From Chionoecetes opilio (lineage: Eukaryota > Arthropoda > Malacostraca > Decapoda > Majidae): DNA of 64,000 nucleotides. Every line of letters starts with the position of its first letter. Within the stretch, counting starts at the first letter, position 1. Positions 10,927-22,689 of the stretch are shown here, in pieces. Under the pieces are notes generated by a model that worked only from the letters and a program-made list of their open reading frames with translations, was not told where the DNA came from and searched no databases. The position numbers and the translations under genes were made by a program. The DNA lies in NCBI GenBank assembly GCA_016584305.1, contig JACEEZ010016272.1, forward strand, positions 205,001-269,000. The letters are read 5' to 3'.

Positions 10927-12136
10927 ACTGGCTAGCCGCCAATTAAGGGGGCCGCCCACCCTAAATCTTGTTTACTGATGGATTGTGCTGCAAATTTAAT
11001 GGGTTATTAAGGGATAAGTAAAGATTTTAAAACATAAGTTTCATTCAGATCTGGCCAATATTTTTTGGCCAAATAATAAAAATGAGAAAAAAAGAGGAAA
11101 ATTTGGCTGGTTTAAATTGCTTTCAACTCTTATAATTATTGATGAATTTCTTTTATTTATTAACCATCAACTCTTCTACTTATAGAGAAAGATTCTATGG
11201 TGTGGTTTTTCTCTATCTTTGTTTATCACTGAAAAAAAAAAAATCTAAAAATGTTGAAAAATTTCCCCAAAAATTATGTTTGAAACACTAGTGCCATGTT
11301 CGTAATGACAAAAACAAAAAAGGCCACCATACTTTTCTTCGTTTTTTATCCAGCTATCCATTGATGCCTCATATGTAAAGATCGGATTAAAAATGATGAA
11401 GGTGAAAAAAATTGTATTAGAATAACTTACATTTTTCAGAAACGAGCCGTAAACATTTTTTTTAGTTTGACTAAGTGTTACGTCAGTAAACCTTATAAGG
11501 GTCTTGGAAATAGGTTCCATTTAATTTTTGAGGTTATTATGAATGTTTGCAGTAACTCAGACACACCTGGTCCCCTCCTGCAGGGCAGGATATTAGTCAC
11601 TCAAGGTAAGGGTCTCATTGTCCCCAGGTAGGAGCACTTTTCAGAACATACCTGGTTGGTATCCTGATTACTCAGATGCACTTCTTTTTCGTTTTCGGTG
11701 CTTTAGGGTGTGTTAACGGGTTCCTGACTCAATAAGGATGTTATTATGAGGCTGGGAACCTCTAACCCAAGGTACTGCGACAGTACCCTTCCTTATCAGC
11801 GGCAACAAAGCCACTGAGCTCTGATGCGCTCCCGGTAACTGCTTTACATTCTCGTACGCATTGCCAGATGTATAAGTAATCATTGAAATGCATCAGGGAA
11901 CTCAAAAATAGCATAGTGCAACTTTAGGGACCAGATTAATAATGATCAGAAAATGTTCATTATATAACGAGTTAAACACTGACCTTGCCTTATATTCTTC
12001 ACTTACTATAGTACCATGTGAATATAATATACAGTGAAGGAAATGGTAATAATGGTGAACATTGTTCATCATTGTACAATATTGTAGTATGAATGGCGAA
12101 ATGGTGTACAACCTCCTCATCATTCTACAATATTGT
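10927..12136. other. Intron sequence, no gene; possible TTAA-element end
   Basis: TTAAGGGGGCCGCCC near 10940 resembles the left end of the element at 5830, and about 11560-11640 is loosely similar to about 6485-6560. This suggests a decayed relative of that element. No coding region is supported. Confidence 0.35.
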
Positions 12137-12144
12137 ATTATAAC

Positions 12145-13246
12145 CAGGGCCTGAAAACGATATAATTTCTCAAACAGTTCGTTCCGATCAGATTTTATTA
12201 TTATTAACGTTTCGATTTTTTCGTTCCTCCTCCAAACATAACGTTCCTGAACCGGTTAGAACAACATGAAAACCGGTTAGAACGTTATTCTCAAACCATG
12301 TAATGAATATGCTATTAGCTCTAATAAATAATAATGCCTATACATGACCACATTTTTATAGATGGTAATAAAGCCATGCATTTCATGGTGCATAGTATCC
12401 AACAAAATCAAACCCTTAGATTTAGTAAGAACTATATTATTATACGACTTAAATAAGGCAAAACATTTACATATACAATACAGGAAGCGTAGTGTAGGAG
12501 TATGCAATCTCAGTCGTCGTAAAGACATGAATCACTAATTATTTATTAATATTATACATGGTAAAACTATATTAATTCGTAATATCACCAGCCCACTAAT
12601 TAAATAAACCTAATCAATGAAATCAATGACTACATGTGGTACTCCAAGGACTCGAACTTAGGACACTCACATCGAAATTCGGCGGACCAAGCATTAGGCT
12701 ATGAACACAGTTAAAAATTTAAGCACATACTCACGATATATAATCCCTTTTCGAATGCTGGATATTAATCTAAGCATATTCTTAAACCAAACTGCAGTAT
12801 AATAGTTTAACGATTGCACGATTGGAAGGTGTAATAAAATAAGGGAACGTGATGCATATCACGAAGACATAAATTCATAATTATATAACTTAAAAAATAG
12901 TTATTCTTCACAAATTAAACGAAAAGTGGTGCATATGATACTATTTGAAACAAAACCACATCGTCAATTGCCAAGTGAACAAATACAGTAGACTTAATTG
13001 ATGTATGTATGTAATACAGATGCATTTACTTAAATCATTTGGCTACTGGAAGTGAAAATGGATTAGTGACCAAATATAGCATGGAATGAAAAAATAACTT
13101 TATTAACTGGTTACAGGGATTTCAAAATAGAGTTTTTGCTCCGGAACAGTAAATATGATAACGTTTTTGTTTCCGTTTTTGTTCAGAGCATAATTTTGTT
13201 CGTTTCGGTTTTCGTTTTCGTTCCCTTAAACCGTTTCCAAGCTCTG
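12145..13246. mobile_element. hAT-like element, non-autonomous
   Basis: Imperfect inverted ends, CAGGGCCTGAAAACG and CAGAGCTTGGAAACG. Exact 8-bp duplications ATTATAAC lie at 12137-12144 and 13247-13254. An 8-bp target duplication with CAGRG-type ends is the hAT signature. The 1.1-kb interior has no transposase. It contains a tRNA-like segment at 12648-12701. Confidence 0.85.
12625..12706 (-). repeat. tRNA-like (SINE head) segment inside the hAT element
   Basis: On the minus strand, A box TAGCCTAATGCTTGG (12687-12701) and B box AGTTCGAGTCC (12648-12658) have tRNA-like spacing. The arms do not form a clear full cloverleaf, so I call this a SINE head or tRNA pseudogene rather than a functional tRNA gene. 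Confidence 0.55.
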
Positions 13247-14359
13247 ATTATAACTGCACGGAGACAATTAGTGTTTCCATGAACCTGAAGTTGATACATG
13301 AACCCGCTAATTTACCGTATTTGCCGGCGCATAAGACGCACCTCCGCACAAGACGCACCCCTATTTTATAAGGAGGTTTTTAGAAAAAATAAAATACTGG
13401 TGTTTTTGAGAGGGAAAAAAAAAATCGTAAATTTATCAAGTTATTAAAATAAAGAAGGATTTGTAGGGGAAAGCAAATGATTATGAGCATGTACCTAAAT
13501 ACAATATTCACAGTGCAATGAATGTGAATGAAAAATTATACTAGTTAAAATGTAAAGGGAATGAATGACAGGATAATCAAAATTGGTCATAATATATTGC
13601 AGGATGCTCCACGAATTGATATTCTAATATTTTGCTACCTATGACATATAGCTTGAATTTAATGTTGTAGGTATACCTTTGCTGCTTTTCTGCTATGTGT
13701 TTAGACTTTGTGGAAAATTTGCAGTATAGATATTGGTATTATTTTGGTAGTGGACTTTCAATAGTCCTAGAACTCTTACCTACATCATCGTGTAACTTTC
13801 TTCATTCTGAGTATTTTGAGCCCCATTTCCCATGGTGCAATTGAATAATAATGGAATTACACGTAGTACCGAAAATCTATAGTTATTTCAGCCAGAAAGT
13901 TAAGTTAGGTTAAATCAGATTAGGTTAGGTTAGAGGTGGGGTTTGGTTTAGTAACAGATGATATAGAGAAAAAACGAATATTACAAATAATATGGCAGTG
14001 TGAAACGTAGCAATGTTTGCAGGGCGGACCTGGAGGGGCAGGCTGCCCCCCTCCCCACACACACATGTAAACAAACATTGATGTCCGACAAAAACGAGAG
14101 CCAGATTAATTCAAAACACATCAAAACTATTCAGGAGGACTAAGTTTTGGCCTCAAAATCGGTGGTTGCCCAATAACAAATGTTTACGAAGATATTTAGG
14201 TAACACTGTCTGTAAGGTAGCCATCTCTACCTTGTTGTTATTGTTGTAATTGTTGAAGGGCACCGTTGTCTGGATCGACGATATTTGCCCTGGTTTACAC
14301 CTATGAATCTATCACAGTCGCGAGGGTTGATTAGTCTTCTTCAGGAAGGTACAGGTGAA

Positions 14360-14791
14360 GGCTGGTTCACACTCAGAAATCACGGCAGCGTTCCATCAGC
14401 CGTGCCTTGTATTCACACTATTCGTCACGGCTCCGTCATTTTCGGCAGTTCCTGCTCACCCTCTAAGCAGACATGGTGCCTCAGAGGCTATGGTTGAAGA
14501 AATTTGCATTAATAGCACTTCTGGTGGATGAAGAAGAGGAGTTGAACTCTAAAAGACACTGTTTTGGGTACATAAAGCCTTAAGAAAACGATAATTATCA
14601 GCACGGCACAGTCTCATTACGTTAAAATATTCTTTCCCCAGAAACCGTTACGTGACAGGACGGTGGTTTATTGGAGCCGTGACGGCGGCGCACCGTTAAG
14701 TGTAACACGTCTATTTGTTTGAATGTAAGAAATTCTAACGGATGTGATGAGACGGTGCCGTGTCACCATGATGGTATGGTGTGATTCGGCC
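14360..14791. mobile_element. Possible PIF/Harbinger-type MITE with a transposase start
   Basis: Near-inverted ends GGCTGGTTCACAC and GGCCGAATCACAC. At about 14497-14560 a frame reads KKFALIALLVDEEEEL, which resembles the N-terminus of Harbinger transposases, and soon meets a stop. About 395 bp of this block recurs at 51304-51697. I did not find a clear 3-bp duplication. The family call is tentative. Confidence 0.4.
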
Positions 14792-15220
14792 TTAAGGCGG
14801 ACGATGTGGTGCCGTGAGGGGTCTTGGTCTTGGTGCACCGTGTGGAAGACTTTTGTCCCATCAAAATCTACCGTTGCAGCCTTTTTACTAGCACTCTTTC
14901 ATACAGTTTCCTTATCCGTAGAGGTACAGGGGTGAGGATTGAGGGGTCGAGGTGGTACAAAGGCCTATGCTGTCTCCTATCCCACCTTGCTTACCACTGT
15001 AGCGGCGCTAACACAAACTCACACACACACCTGCATCGGCTTAGGCCACCCCCCCTGTCTGGGAACAGGATTAGTGGGTGACCTGACGCTGACCTGACTT
15101 GTCCTCGCTGACACAACTGCAACACCAGCCAGGTAATTCAGTCAGCCACAGGACACACAGAGACACACACGCCGCGCACCTCTTATCCCCACATTGTACA
15201 ATGACTCGCTGTCAAATAAA

Positions 15221-15720
15221 CTACAAAGCCATGATGCCCTTTCTCCATCCTTGTGTGTGTGTGTAGACAGACTCCCCAAGATACAACACCTTCCTCTCAC
15301 CGCTCAAACTAAAAAAAAACTTTAACACGCTCTTTGATTTACTATTCCATTTATCAACAATACTCAGTCCAGTGAAAATTCCATCACCATTTTCTGCCTC
15401 CCTTCTATCATCTCCTTCCAACTGTTGTGTCAACTTGTGTGGCCCGAGTCGAATGCGGGTTAAGGCTACAACTAATATGCGGGATGTTTGTCTTTTCCAT
15501 GGGTGCAAGGAGGAGTCTGAGCGGTAATGACCCATGGTGGGTGCGCGGAGGGCGTCGCCGAGTGAAGTATCCCTGGTGAAGCGGCAGACCTGAGATATCA
15601 GACGTTTTACAATGGAGAGCAGCAGCGGGGTGTGGATGATGTTTACATCTGACACGGCCATCTTGGCAGCAACAATCGCTATCTTGTTGTCCCAGCTCTT
15701 GTTTTCTCTTAAACTCCAAC
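15221..15720 (-). pseudogene. I/jockey-like LINE RNase H fragment
   Basis: The minus strand encodes MAVSDVNIIHTPLLLSIVKR followed by LISQVCRFTRD, and later ALTRIRLGPHKLTQQL. The order and wording match the RNase H-like tail at 63560-63760 (ALTDVN...LSAAKHLISRVCRS). A frameshift lies near the N-terminal side. It is CpG-rich compared with its surroundings. It appears to be a fragment of the LINE type that donated the family C tandem unit. Confidence 0.6.
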
Positions 15721-15948
15721 CTTTTCTTAGTATTATGCATTACTGTTGATAACACAGTTACTAATTTGTGCTCAGTGGACTACTGCTCAACACAGATAAC
15801 TCCAGACCCCTTTAGTAATACACCACCGGCTGTTCTGCATTCTCTGCCCGACCTCTCATGCGCTAATATGGCCGCATTAGATGCAGGGTGAACTTTGCAT
15901 TCCTTTTTAAGGGAAAAAACTGCATCTTATGTGCCAGCAAATACGGTA

Positions 15949-16409
15949 CTTACCTGCGAAGAGTTCAGCTTTAGAAATAGATGAGACAGCTGTGGAGCCA
16001 TCTGGGTGAAGCATAGGAGGGAAAGATGATGAAGAAAAATTGTTAGAGATTGATGGTTCTCTTTGAGTTGTACACTTGAAGTTTCATATTACTCGGACAT
16101 GTCTAAGTTGTATGAAATTTTTCCGGCCAGATTATTTTTCAAGGAAATGCAGGGTCCAAGTCAGAGGGGTTCTATTCTAATTTTACCAGGTTTTATAAAC
16201 TTGTTAAAGTCATTGGCATTTAATTTAGCAGTTTTATTAATGTTTCCTCCTCTGTAGATGGGTAATATATTAGTTTTTCCCAGTCCAAAGGCACCTTCCT
16301 CATACAAATTTCACTTACTGATGTCATAGGACAATTTCTGGTTATGTAGAGATAGAACAGAAGGCTTTATCACTATATAGACAGCATTTTCTTTGTTTCT
16401 ATTCCACAG
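15949..16409. other. Host intron sequence, no element recognised
   Basis: No convincing terminal repeat or coding frame. The pyrimidine-rich end TTCTTTGTTTCTATTCCACAG-type tract immediately before 16410 serves as the splice acceptor. Confidence 0.45.
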
Positions 16410-16569
16410 TTTGCTTATTCATTCCACAAGCTGTTGATGGGTCCACCTTCTACCATGACCATCCTGAAGATAGAATGAGGGTTGTCACATCAGCAACAGG
16501 ACAAGTTTTACGAGCCAAAGCGCTGAAAATGTTAGGCCAGGAGACCGAATCCCTCAAGGAATGTATCAG
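16410..16569 (+). CDS. Host gene, internal exon (second of three seen)
   Basis: The acceptor is TTCCACAG and the donor is ATCAG|GTTTGT. The only frame without stops encodes CLFIPQAVDGSTFYHDHPED and continues to ...LKECI. It starts with two bases that complete a codon with the preceding exon and ends with two bases (AG) that need a G, which is the first base of 29680-29983. The two-way phase match is the main evidence. The sequence looks helical and charged, with no motif I recognise. Confidence 0.7.
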
Positions 16570-16629
16570 GTTTGTATCTTTTGCAATTCTGGTTTGCTTC
16601 TACTAGGTAAGTTATACAGTGAGGTAAAG

Positions 16630-16919
16630 ATAGGGGCATACGCTATACTGCGCTTGGCCTCGGTGCTCATCTCCGTCTCATTAGCCTATGAGCCTGTGGT
16701 GGGTGACAACATGCTACCCCGAGACACAGGGCTAGTGTGACATCCGGGTTATCACAGTTACCTTCCCCAGGTTTCCCCAGGTACCCATTTATCGACCAAC
16801 CCAGAAAGGAAGGATGAATAGCTGGTATGGGTTGGCCCAAGACTGCTCTGGCCCAGATTCGAACCAGGGTCCGCAGATTCGTTGCTAGGTGCGCTAGCCA
16901 CTACACAACGGAGACGACA
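16630..16919 (-). repeat. tRNA-derived SINE, minus strand
   Basis: Minus-strand A box-like TGTGTAGTGGCTAGCGC (16891-16907) and a near-perfect B box GGTTCGAATCT (16855-16865). A body with CCTGGGGAAACCTGGGG-like text follows towards 16630. The 3' edge is not defined. Confidence 0.65.
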
Positions 16920-17163
16920 TTAAGTTATACAGAGGATACCCAAATACCGTGGGGGGTACGTACCAAACTCCCCAAGGAATACTGCAAAACCACGAATATT
17001 GCAAATGACTCCCCAAATAGAAGCGCCCCCCCCCCCAAAAAAAAAAAGTTTACCATCCCTGTGCCAGTGGCCGCAGCAGTGGCTGTATGTAAACAAACAG
17101 TCAGAATGGATCTAGAGGGGGAATGGGGAGACGCATAGCCACCTCACTGGCCAAGTAGAGTAA
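16920..17163. other. No gene; possible decayed TIR end
   Basis: TACCGTGGGGGGTACGTACC near 16945, with GAATACTGCAAAACCACGAA following, resembles an element end, but no partner end was found. It includes a short C run followed by an A run near 17026-17047. Confidence 0.3.
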
Positions 17164-17578
17164 ATTGAGGCGTCCCGCATTAGAAGGGCCGCTCGCGCCA
17201 AAATAAAAAAGTGAGAAAAATGCGTTCAAAGTTTGGCGAACTTCCGACAACCATAACTTTCTTATTATATATGCTATGACAATGAACTTGGTCTCAAAAT
17301 GACCGGTAGACAATCAAAATCATGATGGTCTCAAAAAATGTTCGAGATCGGGATATTCACTACCTACCTAATTTTTGCATATTTTTTGCAAATTGTGTTA
17401 TGGTTTCGGAAATTCACAGAAGTTTGAGTGCGTTTTTTCTCTGAATACTGCACACAATAATGATAATTTGTGAATATTGGAACATAAAAACACAAAATAA
17501 CAATATTAACAATAACAAAGTGGAAAAATGGTGAAGAAACTGGGCAATGGCTTCATTTGCTCATTTCCCGTTACCCTC

Positions 17579-17765
17579 TAGTAGTAGTAGGGGTAGTATT
17601 AAAGTAGTAGTTAGTAGTAGTAGTAGTATAGTAACTATTAAAAAACAACTTACTACTATTATTACTACCACTACTACTAAAAAAAAGTAGCAGTAGTAAG
17701 GTTTTTTTATTTTTTTTTTTAAACTACCTCCATCCCTATTGGAACTGTGGTGGGAAAAAAAAAAA
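17579..17765. repeat. GTA/TAC triplet repeat, inverted, with A/T runs
   Basis: GTAGTAGTAG-type runs are followed by TACTACTATT-type runs and again GTAGCAGTAG, so the tracts can pair with each other. Poly-T and poly-A runs follow. Confidence 0.8.
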
Positions 17766-17827
17766 TAAAAAAAAAAAATAATAATAATTAATACTGAACA
17801 CTCACCAGTGGGTGAAGAGTAGAATGG

Positions 17828-18145
17828 TTATCCATTGTCCTTACGCAAGTCTATTGATTTATAGTTGATTGATATAAGTTTATAGTAGGCAATGCCGGTC
17901 GAGAGACGGGGACATGGCAGTGTTTGCTGAAGGTCCATGCACACCACCTTCAAGTTAGGGTTCTGCCCATTTCCAGCCATTTGTTCATTTTGGCAAAGCA
18001 GGTCGCGTGGCACCTGTGCAATGGCAAGATGCTCCACCCGACTTGCCTCAACGTTTGCCTTTGCCTGGTCATCTGTGGCACTGTTAATCATTGTCTCATA
18101 TTTTGCACAGGTGTTGCAAACGTTCGTTCTGGGAGGCTTAAACAT
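17828..18145 (-). pseudogene. Transposase-like fragment (uncharacterised family)
   Basis: 105 residues with CNTCAKYETM, then a stretch with E/K/A helices, then VVCMDLQQTLPCPRLSTGIA and YYK. I recall the C-x2-C plus (C/F)DLQQ.LP.P.L pattern from uncharacterised transposon proteins in arthropods and cnidarians, possibly Sola-like, but I cannot confirm the superfamily. Its place inside an element with 40-bp inverted repeats supports a transposase origin. It is truncated on both sides. Confidence 0.5.
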
Positions 18146-18549
18146 TATGTCATACTGTCACGTCACGTTATCAGAGGGGAGGGCTCTGATTGGCCGATGC
18201 CCTCCCTGCACTGGAGTGAGCCGCCCATCTTATACGGAATTTGCTCGAGAAAATTTTCCGAATTATAACGGCTACTCATCCTGGATGGGCAGCCCTTCTA
18301 ACACAGATATTGCTCAGCAGCGTGTTATGCCTGCATTGATGGTCGACTAGACATCAGAATTATTTTCTCCTTGTATAGATTTTCGACCTTACTGACATCC
18401 ACTCCCGGGCGAAAGTTAAGACCTCAATAGAGTGCTATACACAGTTATCTCGGTTTTGGCTGGGGTGGCGCGAGCGGCCCTTCTAATGCGGGACGCCTCA
18501 ATTATAGTATAGGACTGAGTACGTATATATATACGCATCATATAGACTG

Positions 18550-18756
18550 TGTTAATAATCCTGGACACTAATGCACTCACCGCGCACTGGGGACTGACTG
18601 CCTCTTCCCTCCAGTGACTCCACGTGGTCAACTTGTCACGTGATCACCAGTGATGACATCATGAGACATCTGATGATATGGCGGTCTCCCATTGGTTCCC
18701 GCCGCAGCGGGCGTGCATAAACATAGGAAAGTGCTAACACACTCGCTATATTAACA
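18550..18756 (-). repeat. 3' LTR of the Copia element
   Basis: 207 bp with a perfect terminal inverted TGTTAAT/ATTAACA. About five substitutions separate it from 23171-23377. An A/G-rich minus-strand tract (about 18767-18787) lies a little inside it and may be the polypurine tract. Confidence 0.95.
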
Positions 18757-18881
18757 CATTCGCTATATTTTTTTTTTTCTTTTCTTTGCATGTCTCCTTT
18801 AGTACATACAACTATGTACAATTGTATGTTCACCAATACACATATTTACACTCCCTACATGTTGCTGATGACAGTCAACAC

Positions 18882-19357
18882 CTAATCCCGACTAATTGCC
18901 TCCCGCAGCCACATAGTCGACGCGCCCTTCTTGGTAAGGCAGTCTGCCAGTTGCTTCGATGTCTCCACCCACGTTACCTCCTTCAATTCCCCTTGATCCA
19001 ACATATCTCGAAGCACTGATATATCAATCCTCAGACGCTTGTTGTCCACCAATTTATAGGTGTATAGGGCTTCCACTACGCTACGGTTGTCCACAAAACA
19101 TCTGATAGGGATCCTCCCACATCCGGAGATCTCCTGCAGAATACTGGCCACATACACCGCAGTACTAGCACCATCCAGAAGTGCCAGGGTCTCAGCAGCA
19201 AGAGTTGAATTGACCACCCGTCGAACCTTCCTTGACTGCAGTAAATAGGGCCCCGTACATTATTAATGTCGCACAGAAAGATAATAAAGCCCCCTTGAGA
19301 TCCATGTCCCTGCAGGTTGGCGAAGGATGCGTCAGCGTAGCACTCAATTTTGGGCAC
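18882..19357 (-). pseudogene. Copia RNase H domain, frameshifted
   Basis: Two overlapping minus-strand frames encode the C-terminal RNase H: ECYADASFANLQGHGSQGGF (first catalytic D), AAETLALLDGAS (the E helix), then CFVDNRSVVEAL (the second D) and LADCLTKKGAS, which is typical of Copia ends. A shift near 19200 separates the two frames. The stop at 18882 is the end of the polyprotein. Confidence 0.85.
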
Positions 19358-19419
19358 TCATCTAAAGGTCTAATCCTCGGGAAAACAACCCAACATTATC
19401 CGTTTTCACACGCTCAATC

Positions 19420-20223
19420 TCACCTTGTTAGTCTCAATATGTCAGACACCGTAGCCTTTGGAATTGAAACACTCAGCTCGCACACATCGAACGCTATATC
19501 CGGGCGAGTGTGAGTAGCCATCCAATTTAGTTGCCGACCAACCCACGATATTCTGTTTTCTCGTTCTGACAAATCACTCGTCTTCTCCAACGCCCGACGC
19601 TTGCTAAGGGCAACCGGATTCAACGATGCTCCCATACTGAAACTGGTCGATTGTGATACCGCCGTCTCTGTGGTAACTACGTTGAGCCCCACATACTTAA
19701 AGCACTCTGAATCGAAAGACCCGACTTGGAAGGTCCTACGCAACTGTTTTATGACGTGCTGCTCAAGTTCATAGTACCAGCCCACAAGAAGTCATCCACA
19801 TATACGCATATGATACCCTCTGTTCCACCATGTTGGCTCCACGAAAACAATGCAGGGTCCAGGGACAAAATCTTGGCACCGAGACATATCAGCTGTTCCT
19901 TCACCCTCATGTACCATTGTCTGGCCGCGTCGCACAAACCATACACAGTCTTCCTCAGACGCCACAATAAACCATTGTCGAACTCAGGAGGAGGTATCAG
20001 GTACACTTCACGCTCTATTTTTCCCTTGGAGGTACGCAGCTTGTATGTCCATTGTGTGGCACACCCAACCATTAGCTGAGGCGAGTACCATTGCCAAATG
20101 GACAGCCTCCTTTGAACATGTGGGAGAGTTCTTCTGCAGCCCTATGGTGTCCTCCTCAAAGCCCCTGGCTACCAAACGTGCCTTCACAATAGTCTTCCCT
20201 TCCTTCAGCTTTTCTGTGACCAC
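19420..20223 (-). pseudogene. Copia reverse transcriptase, frameshifted
   Basis: The frames 20008-20223, 19749-20072 and 19420-19785 together span the reverse transcriptase: VKARLVARGFEED, a MDIQAAYLQG motif, RKTVYGLCDAARQWY, and the catalytic CVYVDDFLWAG, then the RQLNWMATHTRPDIAFDV segment. At least two shifts separate these parts. It would copy the element RNA into DNA in particles. This order is standard for Copia. Confidence 0.88.
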
Positions 20224-21673
20224 CCACGTACAGATATAGCTTGTTGACCCACATTCTCCACCTCTTCATACACCTCCTTGGTCCTCCAATTCTCAATCTC
20301 TTTTTCCTTAGCACACACCACCTCATCTGTATTAAACAACACAAGCATTTCTGTCGCCTCGTCCACTGTTTCCCATGACGTAAAATCTCTGTCCAGATCC
20401 ATCCAATTAATGTTACCATCTTTGTTACTCTTAATGTTGTAGCAGTTGGAGTATCGACCAGTCGCCTTCCCCGCCCGACTAACAATTTTACCAGATATCC
20501 ACTCACCACTCGCTTTCTCAGCGCCCTTGATCCTTTGACCCGCTTTAACTCTCACTACAGGAATTGCCAACACACCCGAGGCACTCGCACCTGTGTCCGT
20601 CTGCCGAACGTCACCGTTGTGGCCATCCACAGCCACCTGCGCCCCCTCACCCACAACATCAACAATTTCACGAGGATGGTCGTCATCATCCGAGTCCATA
20701 TCTGAATCCCCGAATCCAATTTCCACATCACCACACACACTAGGAGCTCGCAGAGCACTGGTATTGGACTGAGACACATCTTCCTCATTTGACACTGCAG
20801 CAGGATCAACACTGGTCGGTGCCGTGGCAATTCGACATGTGTGCACCCTAACACACATTCCACCGTGCTTCACTAAAAATTGTTTTCCGTCTTTCCCAAT
20901 TATGGTACCAGGCCACTTATTACTGTCTAGACGCTTGTAGTAAACATCATCTCCGTAGTGTAGGTCTCCGGGGTCGCTGTCTCTCACATTATGACGAAGT
21001 GCTCTAGTCAGCCTTTCACTAGATTCCGCTACGGTAAATGCTCTCCGTGCCGCGTTAAGTGCATTCAGGTTATCCTTCACTATACCTGCAGGTGTGGCCT
21101 CGCCGTCTAGTGCCGGTAGATTATCATAAAAGGCTCCAGGAATCCCAGGGTTCTGGCCAAATACCAGCTGGTTGGGCGAGTAACCCGAAAATGTTGACAG
21201 TGCATTCCTGGCAGCCACAGCCCAAGCCAGAGCAACATCTAAATCACAGCCAGGACAATCTGCCAAAATCTTGCTTACCATTCCTCCCAACACAGCATTG
21301 AGCCTCTCACAAACACCATTACTCCAAGGGCTTTCAGCTGCCGTCGTTTTAATCTTAACATTGAATGCCTCACCTAGAGACCTCATATCTGAATTATTAA
21401 ATTCACAGCCCTTATCTGATAAGATTTTCCTGGGGCACCAAATAGCACAACCCAACCGAGAAATATTCCCCCAATAATAGTGCCTGCATTCTTGTCTGGA
21501 ACAACCACAGATGTACAATATCTTGTATACAGGTCCACTATCACCAAGAAATACTTCTTGCCCCACGACTTAAGGTCCATGGCAATCACCTCGTTAAACC
21601 TGCTAGCCAACGGGACACTCACCACTGGTCTCGGGCTCGGTTTTTTAAAACCGTTTGCACACGTCACAGTCAC
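20205..21673 (-). pseudogene. Copia integrase and linker, frameshifted
   Basis: The first frame (21383-21673) has MDLKSWGKKYFLVIVDLYTR with the first catalytic D. The second (20205-21566) continues with ILSDKGCEFNN (second D) and PWSNGVCERLNAVL (E), then a target-capture region and a long acidic linker with GFGDSDMDSDDDD. One shift near 21550 splits the domain. The frame ends at 20205 where the reverse transcriptase frame starts. Confidence 0.88.
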
Positions 21674-21861
21674 TTGTCACTGTATCAATCCTCCGTTCCA
21701 GGTTCGAGTCCCTTATGTCGGCATCTCTCACAAGCTTCTTCAATTTTTCTGCTGTAGGGTGTCCAAACTGACGATGAAGTTTCCCAAAGGGCCCTCTTCT
21801 CGATGTCCCCGTCCTTGTAGAGTGCCACGAGTGCCTCAGCTATACTAACTTCCCAGTTTAG

Positions 21862-22689
21862 TCATGCCGATAACGGCACCAGATAGTGTCCTGACGATGA
21901 TGTACGTAGATTGACGACGTCCCTTTTTCCGCCCACTTTGATTTGATTTGTCTCACAGTTGATTATCATTTCGGCTCTTTTCATAGACGATCTACTCAGC
22001 AACAATGGTAAATTACAGTTCACCACATCAGAGGTCACATTGGCACGCATATTCCCTATACAACAGGGAAACGTAACTTTCTTGAAGGAAGTCACAGAAA
22101 TACCATTGCCAAATGTGAAGCTGGAATTAGAACATTCCTCTTTCACAAGTCCACGCTCATATTCAGTCAACCCATTTACATACGCTTCGAGCCAACGTGA
22201 ACCACACACAGTGTTTGTACAACCTGTATCAAGGACGGCACACCCCTTTGATTCACTCACTAGTTTCAATAAATTGTCCTTGCTATCTTTATCATTCACA
22301 TAGCCCACGAATAAGTTCACTGGTTCCTCAACGTACCCACCATGGCCTCCTTTGTTATCGTAGGCGTCAGGGCAATCACGTGCCCAGTGATATATCGATT
22401 CACAAATAGCACATTTGGATATTGTACCATATGCCCCCATAGGATTTTTCTTCCTCCTATCCTGTCTTTGACGTCCACTATTACCACGCCCACGGGCATA
22501 GCCTTGCGGTCCCCGCCAACCACGTCTACCTCGACTGGTTCCGCCCACATACAGGGCTTCCTCACTTCCCACAAATAAAGGTTCTGATTTTATCTGTATG
22601 TGGGCGCTCGGTCCCTTCGCACCACTCAAAAATATTCGGTTGAGCGTCGCCTTCATATTATCGTATGTAACCACCTGTGTTGCTGACAT
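21862..22689 (-). pseudogene. Copia gag C-terminus, zinc knuckle and protease
   Basis: 275 residues: an RGRRGWRGPQG basic stretch, a CCHC knuckle CAICESIYHWARDC (C-x2-C-x4-H-x4-C), then the aspartic protease active site CAVLDTGCTNTVCG. The frame is shifted relative to the upstream gag by an indel around 22690-22740, and stops at 21862 before the integrase. Confidence 0.87.

Larger units (their letters stand above)
13315..15946. mobile_element. TIR family G element, 2.6 kb, composite
   Basis: Ends CCGTATTTGCCGGCGCATAA and, inverted, CCGTATTTGCTGGCACATAA differ only by transitions. TA lies outside both ends (13313-13314 and 15947-15948). The next bases, AAGACGCAC or AAGATGCAG, extend the similarity. 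The interior carries a Harbinger-like MITE and a LINE fragment. A related single end lies at 62672. The superfamily is uncertain beyond TA-target (mariner/pogo-type). Confidence 0.7.
9047..16409 (+). other. Host intron, about 7.4 kb
   Basis: The donor is GTAAGA and the acceptor is TTTCTATTCCACAG. The intron holds a SINE, a LINE fragment, family B copy 1, a hAT element and the 2.6-kb TIR element 13315-15946. Most of it is therefore mobile-element sequence. Confidence 0.6.
17164..18503. mobile_element. 1.34-kb TIR transposon with transposase-like ORF
   Basis: Inverted repeats of about 40 bp begin AATTGAGGCGTCCCGCATTA and continue GAAGGGCCGCTCGCGCCA with no visible mismatch, at 17164-17205 and 18462-18503. 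The flanks do not give an obvious duplication. The interior has triplet repeats (GTA/TAC, about 17579-17700), long A/T runs and one ORF resembling an uncharacterised transposase family. Confidence 0.75.

Noticed and set aside
16855..16907. Possible functional tRNA gene
   Set aside because: The A and B boxes are good but the acceptor stem does not pair and a long non-tRNA body follows, so it is a SINE head.
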